23,501 nucleotides of DNA from an uncultured Candidatus Melainabacteria bacterium (GTDB taxonomy: Bacteria > Cyanobacteriota > Vampirovibrionia > Gastranaerophilales > Gastranaerophilaceae). Under the pieces are notes generated by a model. It had not been told where the DNA came from and did not search any database. It worked only from the letters and a program-made list of their open reading frames with translations. Position numbers and translations under genes: made by a program. This document shows positions 22,031-23,501 of the stretch, one piece after another. The stretch lies in assembly GCA_934754425.1 (NCBI GenBank), contig CAKVIN010000026.1, positions 1 to 23,501 of the forward strand. The letters run 5' to 3'. Position 1 is the stretch's first letter. The number at the start of each line of letters is the position of its first letter.

Positions 22031-23302
22031 CTAGCAAAGCGCACAAGAATTTGATAAAGATTTTTTCAAATCTTCAACTTTGTCCAATTGTTCCCAAGGA
22101 ATGTTCATATCAGTTCTACCTACGTGACCATATGCTGCAAGTTTTTGATAGAATTTTCCGCCATTTTTAGCAGGTAAGTTTCTTAAATCAAAATTTGAAA
22201 TAATAGCAGCTGGGCGTAAATCAAAATTATTACGAACTAATTCTGAAATTTCGTCATCTGAGATTTTACCGGTTCCAAATGTATCTACAAATATAGAAAC
22301 AGGTTCAGCTACACCAATAGCGTAAGCCAATTCTATTTCACATTTTTCAGCTAAACCAACTGCTACGATGTTTTTAGCAACGTATCTTGCTGCGTAAGCT
22401 GCAGATCTGTCAACTTTCGTTGGATCTTTACCGGAAAAAGCACCGCCACCGTGACGAGAATAACCACCGTAAGTATCAACAATAATCTTACGACCTGTCA
22501 AACCTGAGTCACCTTGAGGTCCACCAACTACAAATCTTCCTGATGGGTTGATTAAAATTTTTGTATCAGAATCCGGTTTGATTGATTCAGTTTCAAATAC
22601 ATAATCTATCACACATTTTCTTAAATCATTATTAATAATTGCTTGAACTTTTGAATTGTCGCTAACACCATTAATTTCAGCAGCATGCTGTGTTGATAAT
22701 AAAACAGTGTCAATTCTTGAAGGTTTACCATCAACATATTCAACCGTAACTTGTGATTTACCATCTGGTCTTAAGTAGCTTAATATACCTTCTTTTCTAA
22801 CTTGTGCAAGTCTGAATGAAAGCTTATGAGCTAAACTTATTGGTAATGGCATTAATTCAGGGGTTTCGTTACAAGCGTAACCAAACATGATACCTTGGTC
22901 ACCAGCACCAATATCAGATGTTTCACTCTTTGATGTATCAGCATTTTCGCTTCTGCTTTCTAATGCTTTGTTAACACCACCGGCAATGTCAACTGATTGT
23001 TCATCAATACTTGTTAAAACTGCACAAGTGTCACAATCAAAACCGCCACCGGCTTGTCCTACATAACCAATATTTCTAACAGTGTTTCTAACTACTTGTG
23101 GAATATCCACGTAGCAGCTTGAAGTGATTTCTCCACAAACAAGAACCATGCCTGTTGTAGCAGTTGTTTCTGCAGCTACTCTTGATTGTGAATCTTTTGT
23201 TAAAAACTCGTCTAAAATTGCGTCAGAAATCTGATCGCAGACTTTGTCAGGGTGTCCTTCCGTTACTGATTCGGAAGTGAACAAAAATTTTTTTGATGTC
23301 AT
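22031..23302 (-). CDS. metK: S-adenosylmethionine synthetase
   Basis: 423 residues, slightly longer than the usual 380-400. It makes S-adenosylmethionine from methionine and ATP. Signatures: TSESVTEGHPDK (9-20, ATP-binding His17), the family hexapeptide GAGDQG followed by IMFGYACNE, GRKIIVDTYGG, and the GGGAFSGKDPTKVDRSAAY phosphate-binding motif. The C-terminus is an unusual NSCALC. The ATG has AAGGAG nine bases upstream. The product feeds the nearby speD, with which it shares a dyad upstream. No known S-adenosylmethionine riboswitch was recognised in the leader. Confidence 0.95.
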   Translation of the reverse strand: MTSKKFLFTSESVTEGHPDKVCDQISDAILDEFLTKDSQSRVAAETTATTGMVLVCGEITSSCYVDIPQVVRNTVRNIGYVGQAGGGFDCDTCAVLTSIDEQSVDIAGGVNKALESRSENADTSKSETSDIGAGDQGIMFGYACNETPELMPLPISLAHKLSFRLAQVRKEGILSYLRPDGKSQVTVEYVDGKPSRIDTVLLSTQHAAEINGVSDNSKVQAIINNDLRKCVIDYVFETESIKPDSDTKILINPSGRFVVGGPQGDSGLTGRKIIVDTYGGYSRHGGGAFSGKDPTKVDRSAAYAARYVAKNIVAVGLAEKCEIELAYAIGVAEPVSIFVDTFGTGKISDDEISELVRNNFDLRPAAIISNFDLRNLPAKNGGKFYQKLAAYGHVGRTDMNIPWEQLDKVEDLKKSLSNSCALC

Positions 23303-23372
23303 CTTTTTCTCCTTAATTTATATTACTCCGGTAAGGTTTTTAATTCCGACCCGGTTATACATATACAGAACC

Positions 23373-23401
23373 ATGCTAGAACGAATACGTTTTAAAATCA
23401 A
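23373..23401 (-). promoter_or_regulatory. Possible metK promoter
   Basis: On the minus strand TTGATT (23396-23401), a 17-base spacer and TAGCAT (23373-23378). The -10 box matches consensus at only four of six positions. Confidence 0.35.
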
Positions 23402-23428
23402 GAAAATCTATTTTTTTATTATTAAATA

Positions 23429-23441
23429 TTACAAAATGTAA
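23429..23441. promoter_or_regulatory. Candidate operator, metK side: TTACA-AAA-TGTAA
   Basis: A perfect 5-bp inverted repeat around AAA, 127 bases from the metK start and about 27 bases beyond the possible -35 box. Over 15 bases it matches the site near speD at 13 positions. Confidence 0.5.
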
Positions 23442-23501
23442 CAATTTTTCAAAAAAATGTCTAAAAAGCTAAAGTTTTAATCAAAATGTGCCGTAAACCA
23501 T

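Larger units (their letters stand above)
23303..23501. other. Upstream region of metK
   Basis: No complete gene is seen. It contains the metK ribosome-binding site, a possible weak promoter, the dyad at 23429-23441, and at 23481-23501 a few minus-strand codons (MVYGTF then TGA) that could be the end of another gene. A weak CCGG...CCGG pairing near 23330-23355 does not amount to a recognised riboswitch. Confidence 0.4.

Noticed and set aside
23303..23360. S-adenosylmethionine riboswitch in the metK leader
   Set aside because: Only a weak CCGG...CCGG pairing is present. None of the conserved cores of the SAM riboswitch classes could be recognised. A covariance-model search would settle it.
23481..23501. 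End of a minus-strand gene (MVYGTF stop)
   Set aside because: Only six codons are inside the window, too few to support a call.

Overview
The window looks like a chromosomal piece of an AT-rich anaerobic bacterium, most plausibly a gut relative of the cyanobacteria (Vampirovibrionia / Gastranaerophilales). The pointers are a secreted amidase with AMIN-type repeats upstream of the Amidase_3 domain, a fused ADP-forming acetyl-CoA synthetase suited to acetate fermentation, several exported or anchored TPR proteins, and the very AT-rich base composition. This placement is inference from family content, not from a marker-gene tree.

Layout. 1-335 is the 3' end of a repetitive Asn/Asp-rich protein. 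403-1815 (minus) is an exported TPR protein, divergent from a tRNA-Thr(CGT) gene at 1907-1979. Just after the tRNA lie relics of an integrated element: the C-terminal piece of a tyrosine recombinase (minus) abutting a second truncated gene (plus). An acyltransferase-3 membrane protein (minus) and the ADP-forming acetyl-CoA synthetase (plus) follow. Next come two unrecognised genes at 6351 and 7015 that share an upstream sequence element. From 14312 down to 8723 a minus-strand run carries obgE, a small putative lipoprotein, tadA, an orphan protein resembling the cytoplasmic domain of the type III export protein FlhA, a TIGR02757/DUF2400 protein, an anchored TPR protein and pheA, closed by a 30-bp hairpin. 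tsaD (plus) is convergent with an amidase-murI cell-wall pair (minus). A 664-residue exported TPR protein and a lipoprotein (plus) overlap by four bases. The right end holds speD (minus), an HU-type DNA-binding protein (plus) and metK (minus).

Functional themes: peptidoglycan synthesis and turnover (murI, AMIN amidase), tRNA modification (tsaD, tadA), S-adenosylmethionine supply and polyamine synthesis (metK, speD), phenylalanine synthesis (pheA), and fermentative ATP formation (ADP-forming acetyl-CoA synthetase).

Most interesting points: (1) the stand-alone FlhA-C-like protein, lacking the membrane channel and parts of the usual cytoplasmic domain, with its own good promoter and a 14-bp inverted repeat on either side; (2) near-identical dyads, TAACA-AAA-TGTTA and TTACA-AAA-TGTAA, at similar distances upstream of speD and metK, where the two differences compensate to keep the symmetry; (3) a 16/19 matching element ahead of both unknown genes at 6351 and 7015; (4) a 12-bp palindrome that provides both -35 boxes of back-to-back promoters for the tRNA and a TPR gene. 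No CRISPR array, rRNA, complete insertion sequence or recognisable riboswitch was found.
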